The notes below the pieces were generated by a model. That model worked only from the letters and a program-made list of their open reading frames with translations. It was not told the origin of the DNA and searched no databases. 6,502 nucleotides of DNA, from positions 1-6,502 of the forward strand of contig JBILMZ010000196.1 of assembly GCA_044375275.1 (NCBI GenBank), written 5' to 3'. Positions 5,224-6,502 of this stretch are shown here, piece by piece. How positions within the stretch are numbered: position 1 is the stretch's first letter; each line of letters starts with the position of its first letter. Position numbers and translations under genes: made by a program. This stretch comes from SZUA-430 sp044375275. Its GTDB lineage: Bacteria > Pseudomonadota > Alphaproteobacteria > Micropepsales > Micropepsaceae.

Positions 5224-5747
5224 TTCTGCGGTCGCATGGTGATTTCCACCCGGCCCACGCGCAGGCCGAACTTCGACACGACGGCCTTGTTGGCAATCGA
5301 GCCGTCGGCGTTCAGGTAAAGCAGGTCCTGGAAGCGCACGTCGATGCCACCGATCCCGGTCTGCAGCGTCACCTCATAGTCGATGCGCACGCCCGCGCCG
5401 TCACTGCGGACATCGGCAAGGCCGATCACGTCTTCGCGGGTGCCTTCATAGACACCTTCTGACTTCTTGGTCAGGAACCACGTCTTGCGGTCCGTCGAAC
5501 CGTCAGTATAGGTGAAATCCTCGACCAGCTTGAGGACCTTGCCGTCCCAGGTGCCGTCAATCACCACGGAGAAGCGTGTCTCGCCACCCGTAATGCTGTT
5601 GACGAAGGAGCCCTCGCCGAGCACCCGGCCCGCAAGCGCCTGCTCGAGCACCAGCGGTTTCGGCGGCGTGGCCTCAAGAATTTCCGGGCGCGAGGCGCAT
5701 CCGGCAAGTGTGGCTGCAATAGTCATGGCGGCGATCTGCGAGCGCAT
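5208..5747 (-). CDS. DUF3833 family lipoprotein (179 aa)
   Basis: An outer-envelope lipoprotein of a conserved family without assigned function. The signal peptide MRSQIAAMTIAATLAGC has a perfect lipobox (Leu14-Ala-Gly-Cys17). The mature domain shows the family's order of motifs: GRVLGEGSFVNSITGGETRFSV, then GTWDGKVLKLVEDFTYTDGSTDRKTW, then EGVYEGTREDVIG, then IANKAVVSKFGLRVGRVEITMR near the end. The length is usual for the family. I chose the ATG at 5747 because it begins the signal peptide; a longer frame to 5819 would add non-signal sequence. GGACGAG a few bases upstream is a weak ribosome binding site. A possible -10 (TATAGC on the minus strand, 5778-5783) has no good -35. The gene is convergent with the chemoreceptor, 24 bp apart, and there is no sign of functional linkage. 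Confidence 0.85.
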   Translation of the reverse strand: MRSQIAAMTIAATLAGCASRPEILEATPPKPLVLEQALAGRVLGEGSFVNSITGGETRFSVVIDGTWDGKVLKLVEDFTYTDGSTDRKTWFLTKKSEGVYEGTREDVIGLADVRSDGAGVRIDYEVTLQTGIGGIDVRFQDLLYLNADGSIANKAVVSKFGLRVGRVEITMRPQKAPGI

Positions 5748-5849
5748 GTGTCTCGTCCATCTAATGGTGTGATACAAGCTATACGCAGGCGCCCGGGATT
5801 GGATCACCAGTAGGGGCAACCCTTAGCGGATCACCTTTTCCGCGTCAGG

Positions 5850-5866
5850 CGCCGCATAAAACGGCG
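5850..5866 (-). terminator. Short hairpin after the unknown lipoprotein gene
   Basis: A 5-bp GC stem (CGCCG against CGGCG) with a 7-nt A/T-rich loop lies one base beyond the stop codon of the minus-strand lipoprotein. No T-run follows on that strand. It may be part of a weak terminator separating the two lipoprotein genes, or chance in GC-rich DNA. Confidence 0.2.
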
Positions 5867-5867
5867 G

Positions 5868-6446
5868 CTAGTGCTGCAGGATGACTTCCGCCCGCCGCAG
5901 CTTCCGGTCCCAGACATGACAGGAAAAGCTCTCCTGCGCTTCCCGCAGGCACAGCAGGTTGGGCCGGGCGCTTCGCAAGGCGGCGTACCTCTTGCGCGAG
6001 AGCGGGCTCGTGAGCTCCATGCCCTGGTCAAAGCCGGGCGTGGGCTCGCCTTTCTTCCAGACGGGCAGCGCACCGGGCCGCGCATCAAGCTGCGCCTCGT
6101 CAACATAGCGTCGAAGCAGCGCCGCAAGCTGAGCCTGCGAGGATGGCTGCGCGCCGCCCATCCCCTCTTGCAGGACCGGCAGCGGCAGGCTGAACGCCAG
6201 CACCTGCCGGCCATCGGGCAGTCGAAGGACAACGGTCACGTCAGTCTTTGCGCACGACGCGCCGGACGCCCGCGCTTCAAGCGTGTCGGTGGCACGCCGC
6301 GAGCTGAAAGCGAGAGGCCGCGACGCGACGGCTTCACAGCGCGAGGCGAGAGCACTGTCGCTGAGCCGATCACCTTGCAGCGACGCGCAAGCGCCCAGTC
6401 CGCCGATCAGCACTGCCACCGCAATGCCTTGCCAGAGCGCGCGCAT
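5868..6446 (-). CDS. Unrecognised lipoprotein (192 aa)
   Basis: I do not recognise a family. The start MRALWQGIAVAVLIGGLGAC is a clear type II signal peptide with lipobox Leu17-Gly-Ala-Cys20, so the protein is probably anchored in the envelope. The mature part has four further cysteines, in RCEAVAS, GASCAKT, LLCLRE and SFSCHVWD, suggesting one or two disulphides in the periplasm. A stretch VTVVLRLPDGRQVLAFSLPLPV looks like beta strands. The C-terminal half is basic and helical and ends in WDRKLRRAEVILQH. I chose the ATG at 6446; the preceding TTG could be read but adds only one residue. The start overlaps the stop of an upstream gene (TGATG), suggesting an operon with it. The next gene on this strand, DUF3833, begins 120 bp downstream and probably has its own promoter. 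Confidence 0.7.
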   Translation of the reverse strand: MRALWQGIAVAVLIGGLGACASLQGDRLSDSALASRCEAVASRPLAFSSRRATDTLEARASGASCAKTDVTVVLRLPDGRQVLAFSLPLPVLQEGMGGAQPSSQAQLAALLRRYVDEAQLDARPGALPVWKKGEPTPGFDQGMELTSPLSRKRYAALRSARPNLLCLREAQESFSCHVWDRKLRRAEVILQH

Positions 6447-6502
6447 CAACTGCCCATCAGCAGGACGACCTTCACGCAGTCGCCATGGTGCTGGGTCGCA
6501 AT
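6446..6502 (-). CDS. 3' end of an upstream gene (partial)
   Basis: Eighteen codons enter from the window edge and end at a TGA that overlaps the lipoprotein ATG as TGATG. The encoded tail reads IATQHHGDCVKVVLLMGS. Fifteen of the 18 codons end in G or C, as in the real genes here, which supports coding. The overlap suggests translational coupling to the lipoprotein. It is too short to identify. Confidence 0.5.
   Translation of the reverse strand: MATQHHGDCVKVVLLMGS

Noticed and set aside
4712..5296. Minus-strand open frame opposite the chemoreceptor end and the DUF3833 gene
   Set aside because: It overlaps two convincing genes, and its product has no coherent domain.
5801..5835. Two direct GGATCACC octamers (5801-5808 and 5828-5835)
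   Set aside because: They are only 8 bp, and a similar GATCACC also occurs near 6368 inside a coding region. They are too short to support an operator or attachment site.

Overview
The window is GC-rich, and its real genes strongly favour G or C at third codon positions. The chemoreceptor signalling tip and the form of the DUF3833 lipoprotein look most like Alphaproteobacteria. The species cannot be named from the sequence. There is no integrase, tRNA, rRNA, IS element or CRISPR array.

Positions 1-139 look mostly noncoding and carry an imperfect hairpin at 45-77. Positions 140-3423 are the distal end of a tailed-phage late module, all on the plus strand. It begins with a tail-fibre-like protein (140-1480) and a small Ig-like beta-rich protein ending in polyglycine (1486-1947). 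A tightly packed lysis cassette follows: an M15 zinc peptidase endolysin (1970-2347), a membrane/coiled-coil protein (2344-2607), a two-helix holin candidate (2604-2822), a lipoprotein with a cysteine pair (2819-3214) and a 70-residue helical protein (3211-3423). The last four junctions are all 4-nt ATGA stop/start overlaps, so translation is probably coupled. Functionally, the holin would breach the inner membrane and the peptidase would cut peptidoglycan. The membrane/coiled-coil protein and the lipoprotein are the only visible candidates for a spanin pair; that role is inference.

Positions 3424-3572 form the boundary between the phage block and ordinary host genes, with a 12-bp GC-rich hairpin at 3435-3472. 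A complete methyl-accepting chemotaxis protein follows on the same strand (3573-5183). It has two membrane helices, a helical periplasmic sensor, HAMP and a canonical signalling domain. Convergent to it on the minus strand are a DUF3833 lipoprotein (5208-5747), an unrecognised lipoprotein (5868-6446) and the last codons of another gene that runs off the window (6446-6502).

No clearly novel defence or mobile system is visible. The points most worth a second look are the lysis cassette with its possible split spanin pair, the polyglycine gene abutting the endolysin, and the prophage/chemoreceptor junction.
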